From: JACVRW01 sp963827065
GTDB taxonomy: Bacteria > Actinomycetota > Thermoleophilia > Solirubrobacterales > Thermoleophilaceae
Reading direction: 5' to 3'
DNA: 64,000 nucleotides
NCBI GenBank assembly: GCA_963827065.1
Contig: CAWGZM010000007.1
Coordinates: 310,001-374,000, forward strand
Positions 18,465 to 26,703 of this stretch are shown here, piece after piece. The position numbers were made by a program, and so were the translations under genes. Under the pieces are notes generated by a model. That model saw nothing but the letters and a program-made list of their open reading frames with translations, was not told the DNA's origin and did no database searches. Numbering within the stretch: position 1 is the stretch's first letter; each line of letters starts with the position of its first letter.

Positions 18465-19304
18465 CTACCCGATAGGCGAAGCTTTGCGCTCGGCCGGCCG
18501 GGTCGGGGACGATCCCCGCCTGCCGCCGCCCGGCGAGCGGTAGCCAACGGCCAGTAGCCCGGCGGTCACAAGCAGCAGGCCGAGCGCAGCCGAGCGAGCG
18601 ATGCCTCCGTCGTCGCGCGTGAGGTCGGGACCACCCGGATCGACGAGGGCCACCACAGACACCGCGGTGAAAACGGCGCCGAGGAGATACATGGTCGCCG
18701 CCGCGCCGCGATGCGAGGCGGTTCGCGCGAGCCAGAGCGCCACGAGGATCGGGCCGATCAGCGTGCCCGATGGCGCGAGCGCCGCGTCGACGACCGAGCC
18801 AGCGATGAGAAGTGCGATTGGCTGCCACCACGAGCGTCGCCGCCCGCCTGGCCGGCGACCCGCCGCCAGCGCCACGCAGAACCAGACTGCGGCGATGAGG
18901 AGCAGAACCCCACGCGCGTCGTCGAGCGCCCCGAGCCGAACAACGCCGGCCAGCTTGACACCGCCCACGAGCAGCAGCGCACCGAGCACCACGGCGGACG
19001 CCGGGCCGGCCCAACGACCCGCCGCCCACCTCCCCTCCGCGCGAACGGCGGGCGCGCACACGGAGCCCACAGCGACAGCGATCGCGATCAGGGCGAGGGC
19101 CGGGAGGTCTCCGGTGTCGATGCCGTGGGTGCGCGACAGCGACAGGACGACCGGGCCGTGCCACGGCTCCAACAGGAAAATCGCGCAAGCGCCGACGAGC
19201 AGGAGCGCGACGAGGATCGCAGGCTTGAGGCGTCCCGTGAACCAGACCCCGATCCGCCGACGGTATCCGTGCATCCGCGTGCGCGGGGTCGTGGAATCAG
19301 TCAT
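18465..19304 (-). CDS. Polytopic membrane protein of unknown function
   Basis: Protein of 279 residues with about seven or eight hydrophobic segments, starting after a basic N-terminal stretch (RTRMHGYRRR) and ending in a cytoplasmic Arg/Pro/Gly-rich tail. No transporter or enzyme signature is recognised. It is convergent with the homoserine dehydrogenase gene and downstream of the peroxidase operon on the same strand. The 219 bp between it and the peroxidase gene contain no recognisable gene. Confidence 0.6.
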   Translation of the reverse strand: MTDSTTPRTRMHGYRRRIGVWFTGRLKPAILVALLLVGACAIFLLEPWHGPVVLSLSRTHGIDTGDLPALALIAIAVAVGSVCAPAVRAEGRWAAGRWAGPASAVVLGALLLVGGVKLAGVVRLGALDDARGVLLLIAAVWFCVALAAGRRPGGRRRSWWQPIALLIAGSVVDAALAPSGTLIGPILVALWLARTASHRGAAATMYLLGAVFTAVSVVALVDPGGPDLTRDDGGIARSAALGLLLVTAGLLAVGYRSPGGGRRGSSPTRPAERKASPIG

Positions 19305-19523
19305 CTAGTCGCTGACGGGCCGTGCGCAGTAGAAGAATGCGGACATGCGGCGGGGATGCGGTCGGGCGCGCGCCTGCGCCAGCACCCACAAGGGCGGCAC
19401 GTTGAAGTTAGCTCGCCGACGCAAGAGTAGTTGGGCCGAACGCTCGCACCGCGGCGACGTCCCGCTAATCCAGGCCAGCCGCTATCGCTTCCGCGGAAAG
19501 GAGCGCCTAGCCGCAACGCCTCG

Positions 19524-20873
19524 TCAGTGGCCGGGAACCAAGATGTCGGCCAAGCCGAAGGCCCCGGCGCGACGGGCCGGCAACGTCGGCGTCCAGTCGG
19601 GGTCGACCGACCGGAAGGACTCCGGATCGGCGTCGATGATGCCCACCAGTACCTCACCGACGATCCGGCCGCCGACCGGACCCAGCCGGTCGCCGTCGTG
19701 CAGGACGTCGCCTTCCTTGAGGATGTAGAACCACAGCGGCGTCTCCTCTGCCCACCCGTGTTCGGCGAGACCCACCTGCTCGCTGCTGAGCGCCGGCACC
19801 GCGAGGCGGCGGGCGATGGACTCACCTGAAGGAAGGCCGACGGCATGGCCACGCTGCAGATCGCGGTTGGCCAGCGACGCGTAGTCGGTGCCCGGCGCCG
19901 ATCCGGAGATCTCGGTTGGCAGCGCGATCAGCGGGGCCGGTAGCCGCGAGTCGATGCGCTTGGCTCGCTGCGCCGGCGCATGGCCCTCGACGTCGATCTG
20001 AAGGGCCCAGTCGACGGTGTGCTCGGGCGGGACCGGTCCGAACCCCATGAGATCAGGGAAGACCGGGCACGGGCCGAAGTGCTCGTTGACCTGATAACGG
20101 TGGCGGATCTGGGAGTGGCCATAGCGGTAGGCGGCGTCGGCGAACTCGAAAGGGATGTAGGCCTCCCGCTCGACGCGATACAGCTGCGGGCCGCCGTCGA
20201 GCAGCTCGGCGGTCAGCTGCGCGCCGATCAGACCGGGCAGGAACTCGCGCAGGATCACGTGCTGGTAGTGCCAGCTGGCAGCCCGTCGCGCCTGCTCGAA
20301 GACGTCCTGCCCGGCGGCGTCGTCCTGGCGAATGCGATCGACCAGCCGGTTGTGGAGCTTGATGAAGGCGACCACCATCTGGCTGGTGAACAGGTGCACG
20401 TCGTTGCGCGGATCTCCGATGAGGGCGATGCCCTCGTGGTTGCGCGGGACGTCCTGTCCCGAGGGGGAGAGGAGGAGCTTGGCCGCGTCGTCCTTGCTGT
20501 ACAGGTAAGGCGAGCCCACCGGGCCCGCGCCGTAGACGCCCTCCAGGTTGGCCTTGGGGACGCGAAAGTTGCGGATCTGGGCGGGGTCTGCGCGATGTCC
20601 CAGCGGTGAGCGGTCGGCGGTGATGTCGTGCGCGATGAACTGGCCGAAGAAGGGCCATACCGCCGAGATATGGGAGTCGGCGTCGTCGGCGAAGTCGACG
20701 CCGAGGTCGCACGGGCCACCCGGACGGCCGAGCTCATGCAGCGGTTCCTCGTCAACTTGGAGCGGGGGCAGGTCCTCAAACAGCAAGCGGTAACGCCCGC
20801 CGTCGATGGGTGCGTCGACCCGTTCCGGCGCCAGGCAATGATCTCGGGCGATTTGCGCGGCGTGCTGACTCAT
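19524..20873 (-). CDS. Animal-type haem peroxidase
   Basis: Bacterial member of the peroxidase-cyclooxygenase superfamily, 449 residues. The distal His is in FFGQFIAHDIT (His82), matching the family GQFxxHD motif. The proximal His is in YRYGHSQIRHRY (His253). Between them lies RNHEGIALIGDPRNDVHLF followed by KLHNRLVDR, also typical. It would use peroxide to oxidise halides or organic substrates. There is no signal peptide, so it is either cytoplasmic or exported by another route. It is the last gene of a likely minus-strand operon with small ORFs (21634 to 20960). The substrate is unknown. Confidence 0.85.
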   Translation of the reverse strand: MSQHAAQIARDHCLAPERVDAPIDGGRYRLLFEDLPPLQVDEEPLHELGRPGGPCDLGVDFADDADSHISAVWPFFGQFIAHDITADRSPLGHRADPAQIRNFRVPKANLEGVYGAGPVGSPYLYSKDDAAKLLLSPSGQDVPRNHEGIALIGDPRNDVHLFTSQMVVAFIKLHNRLVDRIRQDDAAGQDVFEQARRAASWHYQHVILREFLPGLIGAQLTAELLDGGPQLYRVEREAYIPFEFADAAYRYGHSQIRHRYQVNEHFGPCPVFPDLMGFGPVPPEHTVDWALQIDVEGHAPAQRAKRIDSRLPAPLIALPTEISGSAPGTDYASLANRDLQRGHAVGLPSGESIARRLAVPALSSEQVGLAEHGWAEETPLWFYILKEGDVLHDGDRLGPVGGRIVGEVLVGIIDADPESFRSVDPDWTPTLPARRAGAFGLADILVPGH

Positions 20874-20959
20874 GGACCGGCATGGTGCCTGATCGCCTGA
20901 CGTGGAAGGCTGAACAGGCGAGGGTCGCGTCGACGCTGAAGCGCGCCGTCTCCATCGCC

Positions 20960-21088
20960 TCAGCCGACCTGCGGCCCGAGGTCAGCCACGTAGGCGGAGT
21001 CCACGGCGAGCCCCTCGATCGAGGCGCGCTCCGCCCGCAGTTCCAACAGATGGGTGTGGATCTCGATTGCAGACAGCTCGCAGGTCAT
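20960..21088 (-). CDS. Small protein of 42 residues upstream of the peroxidase
   Basis: Small ORF with ATG preceded by a good ribosome site (GGAGGA, spacing about six). It begins MTCELSAIEIHTHLLEL and ends ADLGPQVG. Its start overlaps the stop of the preceding small ORF (ATGA), suggesting coupled translation. It is 86 bp upstream of the haem peroxidase gene on the same strand. No family is recognised. The ribosome site and overlap are the main support. Confidence 0.5.
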   Translation of the reverse strand: MTCELSAIEIHTHLLELRAERASIEGLAVDSAYVADLGPQVG

Positions 21089-21353
21089 GACGGGTCCTCC
21101 ATCGCGTCCTTCATGAACTGCACGCGGTCGAATCGAGGGTCCACGGTGGCGAGCTCGTCAGCGAAGCAATGAGCAACGTTGAGGACCGCGCGCGCCTCGT
21201 TCGGTGCGTTGACAGCCTCCATCCTTCGGTGTGCTCGACAGAGCACGCGGGCGATCAGCTGGTGGACCGCCTCATATCCCCCTCGACGAGGGCGTCATTC
21301 ATGTAGCGATCTGCGACTCGGCCGTTGTCGGTCGGTGACGTCAGCGTATTCAC
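21085..21353 (-). CDS. Small protein, probably split by a G-run frameshift
   Basis: Two open frames abut. The first starts with GTG at 21353 after an AAGGAG site and runs 32 codons (ending DMRRSTS). The second covers 21085-21246 or further upstream and ends KDAMEDPS. Adding one G to the GGGGG run near 21290 joins them into one protein of about 89 residues: ...NDALVEG-GYEAVHQLIARVL...HCFADELATVDPRFDRVQF. The joined sequence is helical and charged and has no recognised family. The alternative is two separate peptides. It follows the small membrane protein by two bases, so it is in the same operon. Confidence 0.4.
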
Positions 21354-21355
21354 GG

Positions 21356-21634
21356 TCAGCTCCTTGCTGTTGTTGGTTCGGCGAGCGCGGTAAGGCCCGA
21401 AGGGCTGGTGGCGCTTGGCGCCGCGGACTCGTGCCGCTCCGCCAGGCGCCGACGTAGGGTGCGCACGAGCAGGAACGGCGACGCGAGGATCGCCCCGGCG
21501 AGCGCGACCAAGGCCGCAACCGCGGCAAGCGCGACGATGATGACCGCGATCAGGGCGAAACCCGGCACTAGCAGGAGGAGCAGCGCCGCCCCGAGAACGA
21601 CGGGGCCGGCAGTCCATTCGATTCCGTAGCTCAT
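21356..21634 (-). CDS. Small membrane protein
   Basis: Protein of 92 residues with a long hydrophobic stretch at about residues 10-56, enough for two membrane helices, followed by a basic segment (RTLRRRLAERHE) and a Ser/Thr/Ala tail. A purine-rich AAAGGGTGGTGG lies before the ATG. No family is recognised. It appears to head the minus-strand operon leading to the haem peroxidase. Confidence 0.6.
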   Translation of the reverse strand: MSYGIEWTAGPVVLGAALLLLLVPGFALIAVIIVALAAVAALVALAGAILASPFLLVRTLRRRLAERHESAAPSATSPSGLTALAEPTTARS

Positions 21635-21706
21635 GAATCCACCACCCTTTGGATCGACTGCGGTGCGTATGGCATGGCGGCAGGGTCGCGCAGCGGGGGC
21701 GCCCTC

Positions 21707-21745
21707 GCATCGGCCAGCACGCCAGCCTGCCTGGCTAGTCGCTAG
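21707..21745 (+). repeat. 39-bp imperfect inverted repeat, left copy
   Basis: Matches the reverse complement of 23514-23552 at 34 of 39 positions, as counted by eye. The LuxR-fragment stop codon (21742-21744) lies at its inner edge. Together the two copies bound a segment of about 1.85 kb containing two truncated genes. Confidence 0.75.
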
Positions 21746-23016
21746 GCGGTGAGGTCGCTGGCCGACACGCGGCTGAGCTGGTTGCGCGAGGTGATGTCGA
21801 GCTTCTGGAAGACCTTGCGCAGGTGGTACTGCACCGTGCGGGGGCTGATGAACAGCTGTGCGCCGATCTCAGGGTTCGAGAGACCGTCCTTGGCGAGCCG
21901 AGCGATGTGTGCCTCCTGGGGTGTGAGCACGACGCGCGCGTCGTCGGTGCGCTTCCGCGCGGTCTCACCCGTGGCCTGGAGCTCGTGACGGGCGCGCTCG
22001 GCAAAGCCCTCGGCCCCCATGTCGCTGAATATTTCGTTCGCGGCTCGGAGTTGCTCGCGCGCGTCCACGCGCCGGTTCTCGCGACGGAGCCATTCGCCGT
22101 ATAGGAGCCGGGCGCGGGCGACGTGGACCACGCCCCGGGTGCGCGCGAGCCGCTCGACGGCCTCGCGGTAGAGAGGCTCCGCATCTCGCGCGTCGCTCAG
22201 CAGCGCCCGCGAGCCGGCCTCGATGCCGAGCGCCCAATCGGTGCCGCTCGCTTGTGTGCGCTCGCTCAGGCGATCGAGCGCGGCGGAGGCCGCGTCCGTG
22301 TCGCCGCAGCGGACACCCGCCTCGATCAGCTCCACGCAGGCCCACGCGAAGAGCCCGATATCGTCCTCGTCGCAACCTCGCCGGGCGGCCTCGAGCGCCT
22401 CGCCATAGCGTCCCCAGCCGTTGTAGAGCAGCGCTCTGGCCCACTCCTTGACGCGCAGCCCCATGCCCTCGCCCCTCGCCGTCGCCTCGAGCCTCCCGGC
22501 CTCGAACAGCTCGACCGCTTCGGCCTCGTTGCCGCGCCACGCGGCCATCATCAGCGCCGCGTACTTAAGCGGTGCCATGCCGGTCGCGTGCGTCATCGCG
22601 TCGGCTTCCGCGATCAGCGACGAGGCGGCGCCGAACTCTCCCGCCTGAACGTGCAGGGCCGCTCGATACGTGGCTGCGATCGGGAGCACGCCGAGCGCGC
22701 CCGTCTCTCTCGCGACGCGCAGGCCGCGCGTCGCGAGCACGTACCAGAGCTCGTCGTCCCAGAGGTCCTGGGCCACGCGACACCCCAGCCACAGCCAACG
22801 CGCGTCGCCCGCGGACAGTCCGTCCACGTCGCGGAACTCGTCGAGCGCCCTCCGGAGCGGCGGCAGACCGGCCGCGTAGCCCTCGGTGAACCTCGTCGCC
22901 AAGCCGTCGAGAAGCAGGTCGAGCGCGCGCGGCGGCTGTCGTGCCGCGGGCGCGGCCTGAGCGGCCTCGGCGGCCTCGCGCACGCGCGGCCCGTCGCCGA
23001 GGCGGCCGGCGAACAT
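21742..23016 (-). pseudogene. C-terminal part of an ATPase-type LuxR regulator
   Basis: Only the tetratricopeptide-like region and the LuxR helix-turn-helix remain. The C-terminus reads LTPQEAHIARLAKDGLSNPEIGAQLF, then RTVQYHLRKVFQKLDITSRNQL. Full-length relatives, such as the 952-residue protein at 36659-39517, carry an N-terminal Walker-motif ATPase that is missing here. The frame stays open to 23130, but homology appears to stop near 23020-23060, where a fragment of an unrelated gene starts on the other strand. A start at ATG 23016 would give 424 residues; without a promoter or ATPase domain it is probably non-functional. Confidence 0.65.
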
Positions 23017-23022
23017 CGCCGC

Positions 23023-23517
23023 ATGGATCCTGCCGAGCTGGTGGCTGCGCTGCGGAGCATGGGCGCCGCCGGCTGCAACCTCGAGGACAGCGACTATGTC
23101 GCCGGCAGCCTTCGCGATCCCGACCGGCACGCGGAGTGGCTCAGCGCGGTTCGCCAGGCCGCCTCGGATGACGGCTATCCGCTCGTGATCAACGCCCGGA
23201 TCGACGTCTTCCTAGGTCCCTTCCTCGCCGGCGCCGGACCCGGAACCCAGGAGGAGCTTGTTCCCGAGGCGCTGCGGCGCGCGAATGCCTATCTCGAGGC
23301 CGGCGTCGACTGCGTGTTCCCGATCATCCTGTGGGAGGCGGACGCGCTGCGCCGCTTCACCTCCGAGGTCCGCGGCCCGGTGAACATCGTGCGCCTCCCG
23401 CAGACGCCGTCGCTTGCGGGCCTGGCCGAGCTGGGCGTGGCCCGGGTGAGCTGGGGAATCCTTCTGTACGGCGAGGCGATGGGTCGCTTCCAGGAGCGGC
23501 TCGCCTCGCTCGACTAG
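23023..23517 (+). pseudogene. C-terminal part of an isocitrate lyase/PEP mutase family protein
   Basis: About 164 residues starting MDPAELVAALRSMGAAG, with CNLEDSDY, LVINARIDVF and GVDCVFPI, typical of the C-terminal two thirds of the isocitrate lyase/phosphoenolpyruvate mutase family. The N-terminal strands, including the substrate-binding and metal-binding motif that precedes DPAEL in relatives, are absent. Its first codon is only six bases from the first ATG of the divergent LuxR fragment. The stop codon lies in the right inverted repeat. An internal start could give a truncated product, but it would lack key active-site residues. Confidence 0.65.
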
Positions 23518-23552
23518 CGACTAGCAAGCCAGGCTGGCCAGCTGGCGGATGC
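23514..23552 (-). repeat. 39-bp imperfect inverted repeat, right copy
   Basis: Inverted partner of 21707-21745. It begins at the PEP-mutase fragment stop (CTAGCGACTAGC) and also contains the short dyads CTAG-CGA-CTAG and CCAGCTGG. Confidence 0.75.
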
Positions 23553-23583
23553 GAGCGATCCCGGCCTACGGGATTCTCCCTGC

Positions 23584-23823
23584 ATGACAAACGCACTGCT
23601 CTCGCCGGTCCTGCACCACATCCACGTGAACGTGGTCAGCGCGGAGGAGGCGTCGTTCGGCGTCGCCGAGTTCTGGTCGGGTGACCGGATGATCGGGTTC
23701 ACGCGCATCGAGGACAGTGACCTCACCCTCCACATCGAGCCCGACTCCGAAGGCCTGGTGCTCGGCGCGCATGCGCTGGCCGAGGCCCTCGCGGAGGCCA
23801 ATCGCCTCCTGGCCCTCTACTGA
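23584..23823 (+). CDS. Small conserved-looking protein, function unknown
   Basis: Protein of 79 residues beginning MTNALLSPVLHHIHVNVV, with alternating strand-like segments (MIGFTRIEDSDLTLHIEP) and a C-terminal helix ALAEALAEANRLLALY. No family is recognised. It lies 26 bp upstream of the NmrA-like gene on the same strand, so it probably leads a short operon. Confidence 0.55.
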   Translation: MTNALLSPVLHHIHVNVVSAEEASFGVAEFWSGDRMIGFTRIEDSDLTLHIEPDSEGLVLGAHALAEALAEANRLLALY

Positions 23824-23849
23824 GAAACACACACGCGAAAGGCATTGAG

Positions 23850-24599
23850 ATGAAGATCGTTGTAATCGGCGGAACCGGTCTGATCGGGTCGAGCCTCGTC
23901 GAGAAGCTGCGCAAGGACGGCCATGACCCGCTCGCGGCGGCGCCCAACACCGGCGTCAACACGCTCACGGGCGAGGGCCTCGCCGAGGCGCTCGAGGGCG
24001 CCAAGGTCGTCGTCGACGTGGCGAACGCGCCCGCCTGGAGCGACGCGGAGGTGCTCGACTTCTTCCAGACCTCAACCGGCAACCTGCTTGCCGCAGAGAC
24101 GGCGGCCGGCGTCGGGCATCACGTGGCGCTGTCGGTAGTCGGCGCCGAGCGGCTCACCGACAGTGGCTACATGCGCGCGAAGGTGGCGCAGGAGGACCTG
24201 GTCAAGTCCGGGCCGATCCCCTACACGATCGTCCGGGCAACGCAGTTCTTCGAGTTCATCGGCCGCATCGCCGATTCGGGCGCGGACGGCGACACCATCC
24301 GGCTGTCGCCGGCCCTCGTCCAGCCCGAGGCAGCCGGTGACGTCGCCAGCACCTTGGCCGATGTCGCCGTCGGCGCACCGCTGAACGACACGGTCGAGCT
24401 GGCGGGTCCGGAGGCGTTCCGCCTCGACGAGCTCGCCCAGCGTTTCCTGAACGCAAAAGGCGACCCGCGTCAGGTCACGGCCGACGTCCACGCCCGCTAC
24501 TTCGGCGCCGAGCTGGACGACAACTCGCTCACACCCGGCGACGACGCCCGCATCGCACCGACCAGCTTCGAGGACTGGCTCAGCCAGTCCGCCAAGTAA
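23850..24599 (+). CDS. NmrA-like NAD(P)-binding protein
   Basis: Atypical short-chain-dehydrogenase-fold protein of 249 residues. The dinucleotide motif IGGTGLIGSSL lies at residues 7-17 and the strand VVVDVANAP follows later. The YMRAKVAQE segment takes the place of the YxxxK motif, and YTIVRATQFFEF is typical of NmrA/azoreductase-like proteins. It may act as an NAD(P)H-dependent reductase or a redox sensor. It precedes an alpha/beta hydrolase gene by 25 bp, with an AAGGGAG ribosome site for the latter, so the two are co-transcribed. Confidence 0.8.
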   Translation: MKIVVIGGTGLIGSSLVEKLRKDGHDPLAAAPNTGVNTLTGEGLAEALEGAKVVVDVANAPAWSDAEVLDFFQTSTGNLLAAETAAGVGHHVALSVVGAERLTDSGYMRAKVAQEDLVKSGPIPYTIVRATQFFEFIGRIADSGADGDTIRLSPALVQPEAAGDVASTLADVAVGAPLNDTVELAGPEAFRLDELAQRFLNAKGDPRQVTADVHARYFGAELDDNSLTPGDDARIAPTSFEDWLSQSAK

Positions 24600-24624
24600 C
24601 ACCGACCAACCGAAGGGAGCTTCC

Positions 24625-25341
24625 ATGAAGCCCACCATCGTTCTCATCCACGGCGCCTTCGCAGAATCATCGAGCTGGGACGGGGTCATCGATCCGCTGC
24701 TCGACGCCGGACACCCGGTGATCGCCGCCGCCAATCCGCTGCGTGGCGTGGCTTCGGACGCCGCCGCCGTCGCAGACGTCGTCCGCGCGGTCGATGGGCC
24801 CGTCGTGCTCGCCGCCCACTCCTACGGCGGCATGGTGATGTCCAACGTCCCCACCGACGCCGGCAAGATCGTCGGGCTCGTCTACGCCAATGCATTCGCG
24901 CCGGAGCCCGGTGAGCACTGCTTCCAGCTCGCGGGCAAGTTCCCGGGCAGCATGCTCGGCGAGGAGACGTCGCGCGCGGTGCCGCGGAGCGACGGGACGA
25001 CCGACCTCTACGTCGCACTGGACAGCTTCCACAACGTGTTCTGCCAGGACGTGCCCGAGTCGCAGGCCACGCGGATGGCCACGACGCAGCGTCCCGCGAC
25101 GCAGGAGGCGCTCACGGGAGGCTCGGGCGAGCAGCCGCTATGGCGCGAGGTACCCTCGTGGTTCCTGATCGGCGAAGAGGACCACATCATCCCCGCCCAG
25201 CTCCAGCACTTCATGGCGGAGCGCGCCAGCGCTCGCCGAACCATCGAGATCCCGGGCGCATCGCACGCAATCACCGTCTCGCGTCCCGAGGAGACGGCAC
25301 AGCTCATCGTCGAGGCTGCGACGGTGGGCGTGCCCGGCTGA
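24625..25341 (+). CDS. Alpha/beta hydrolase
   Basis: Hydrolase of 238 residues with a complete catalytic triad: Ser66 in AAHSYGGM (nucleophile elbow), Asp186 in IGEEDHIIP and His213 in GASHAIT. The N-terminal oxyanion segment LIHGAFAESSSW is typical of the esterase/EstC-like branch. It would cleave esters or related small substrates in the cytoplasm. The stop codon is followed directly by the ATG of the LtrA-like gene, so the two are coupled. Confidence 0.85.
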   Translation: MKPTIVLIHGAFAESSSWDGVIDPLLDAGHPVIAAANPLRGVASDAAAVADVVRAVDGPVVLAAHSYGGMVMSNVPTDAGKIVGLVYANAFAPEPGEHCFQLAGKFPGSMLGEETSRAVPRSDGTTDLYVALDSFHNVFCQDVPESQATRMATTQRPATQEALTGGSGEQPLWREVPSWFLIGEEDHIIPAQLQHFMAERASARRTIEIPGASHAITVSRPEETAQLIVEAATVGVPG

Positions 25342-26703
25342 ATGGCGGGAAGCATGCACGGGGGTGCGTCGGCCGACGCACCCCCGGTTGTTCCCCAGCT
25401 GCCGATCATCCGCACGCGAACTGAGGGGGAACAGCGCGCGACGTTCTTCGAGCTGTTCTTCGACCTCGTCTACGTCTTCGCGGTCACCCAGCTGTCGCAC
25501 CACCTGCTCGATGACATCACCTGGGCGGGCGCGGCCCAGACGGCATTCATGCTCGTCGCGGTGTACTGGGCCTGGAACTACACGACCTGGATGACGAACT
25601 GGTTCGACCCGGACACCGTGCCGGTCCGGCTCGTCCTGGTGTTCGTGATGCTGGCGAGCATCCTGATGTCAGTCGCGATCCCGCAGGGGTTCGGCGACTA
25701 CGCGCTGCTGTTCGCGTGCGCGTACTCGGGGCTGCAGATCGGACGGAACACGTTCGTCGTCGCGGTCACCCCGCGTGGCGAGTTCAACCAGAACTTTCGC
25801 CAGATCCTGGCCTGGAGCATCCTCTCTGCGCCACTCTGGGTGGCGGGCGGGGTCGTCGACAGCGAGGCGTTGCGTTGGGTGCTGTGGCTCTGTGCTCTCG
25901 GTCTCGACCTGGCCGCGCCGCTGCTGACCTATTGGGTGCCGGGGGCCGGAAGCACGCCCATGAGCAAGTGGCAGATCGAGGGCGCTCATTTCGGCGAGCG
26001 CTTCCAGCTGTTCGTGATCATCGCGCTCGGTGAGAGCATCGTGCTGGCGTGCGCCACCGCCTCGGACGCCGGGCTGAGCGTTGGGGTGGTCGCCGCGCTG
26101 CTGTTCGCCTTCCTGTCATCGACGGCGCTCTGGTGGCTGTACTTCGGTCAGGTGGCCGGCACGGTCCTGGAGCGGATTCGCATGGCCACGGCCGACGAGC
26201 GAGGGCAGATCGGCCGCGACATCTACACCTACCTGCACCTCCCGATCATCGCCGGGATCGTCCTCGTCGCGGTTGGTGACGAGCTCGTCATCGCACATCC
26301 GACGGACTCCCTGCACGACGCCGGCGCGCTCGTCGCTCTCGGCGGCCCCGCGCTCTTCCTCGCCGGCCTGATGGCGTGCGCCGCCAGGCTCGGCGAGGCG
26401 CAGAGCCGCCCGCGGGTGGTCGCCCTGGTCGTGCTGCTCGCCGCCATGCCATTTGCCGGCGACGCCGACGGACTGCTCGTGGTGGCCCTGATCACCGCGC
26501 TCCTGGCCGTGCTCGTGGTCGCCGAGCAGTTGCGCGGCGCCCACGACAGGACGCGGCCGGCCCCGCGGGAAGACGCGATGGAGCCGCCCCACCCACACTC
26601 AGACGCCCCTACTCCCCCCCGCAAGCGGCGAGCGGCGGGGTGGCGGCAGGTGCGCGCGGGCTTGCAGAGAAAGCCAATGACGTGCCCTACGTCTACGTAC
26701 TGA
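25342..26703 (+). CDS. LtrA family membrane protein
   Basis: Protein of 453 residues with about ten or more membrane segments. The N-terminal EGEQRATFFELFFDLVYVFAVTQLSHHLL is diagnostic of the low-temperature-requirement A (LtrA) family, and FGERFQLFVIIALGESIV is the second family signature. The function is not established in most bacteria. The last 50 residues are hydrophilic and rich in Pro/His/Arg, and overlap the start of the GIY-YIG gene by 22 bp. It is the third member of a run after the NmrA-like and hydrolase genes. Confidence 0.88.
   Translation: MAGSMHGGASADAPPVVPQLPIIRTRTEGEQRATFFELFFDLVYVFAVTQLSHHLLDDITWAGAAQTAFMLVAVYWAWNYTTWMTNWFDPDTVPVRLVLVFVMLASILMSVAIPQGFGDYALLFACAYSGLQIGRNTFVVAVTPRGEFNQNFRQILAWSILSAPLWVAGGVVDSEALRWVLWLCALGLDLAAPLLTYWVPGAGSTPMSKWQIEGAHFGERFQLFVIIALGESIVLACATASDAGLSVGVVAALLFAFLSSTALWWLYFGQVAGTVLERIRMATADERGQIGRDIYTYLHLPIIAGIVLVAVGDELVIAHPTDSLHDAGALVALGGPALFLAGLMACAARLGEAQSRPRVVALVVLLAAMPFAGDADGLLVVALITALLAVLVVAEQLRGAHDRTRPAPREDAMEPPHPHSDAPTPPRKRRAAGWRQVRAGLQRKPMTCPTSTY

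Noticed and set aside
20810..21172. Plus-strand open frame of 120 codons upstream of the peroxidase
   Set aside because: No ribosome site or family likeness; the minus-strand small ORFs in this stretch have better start signals.
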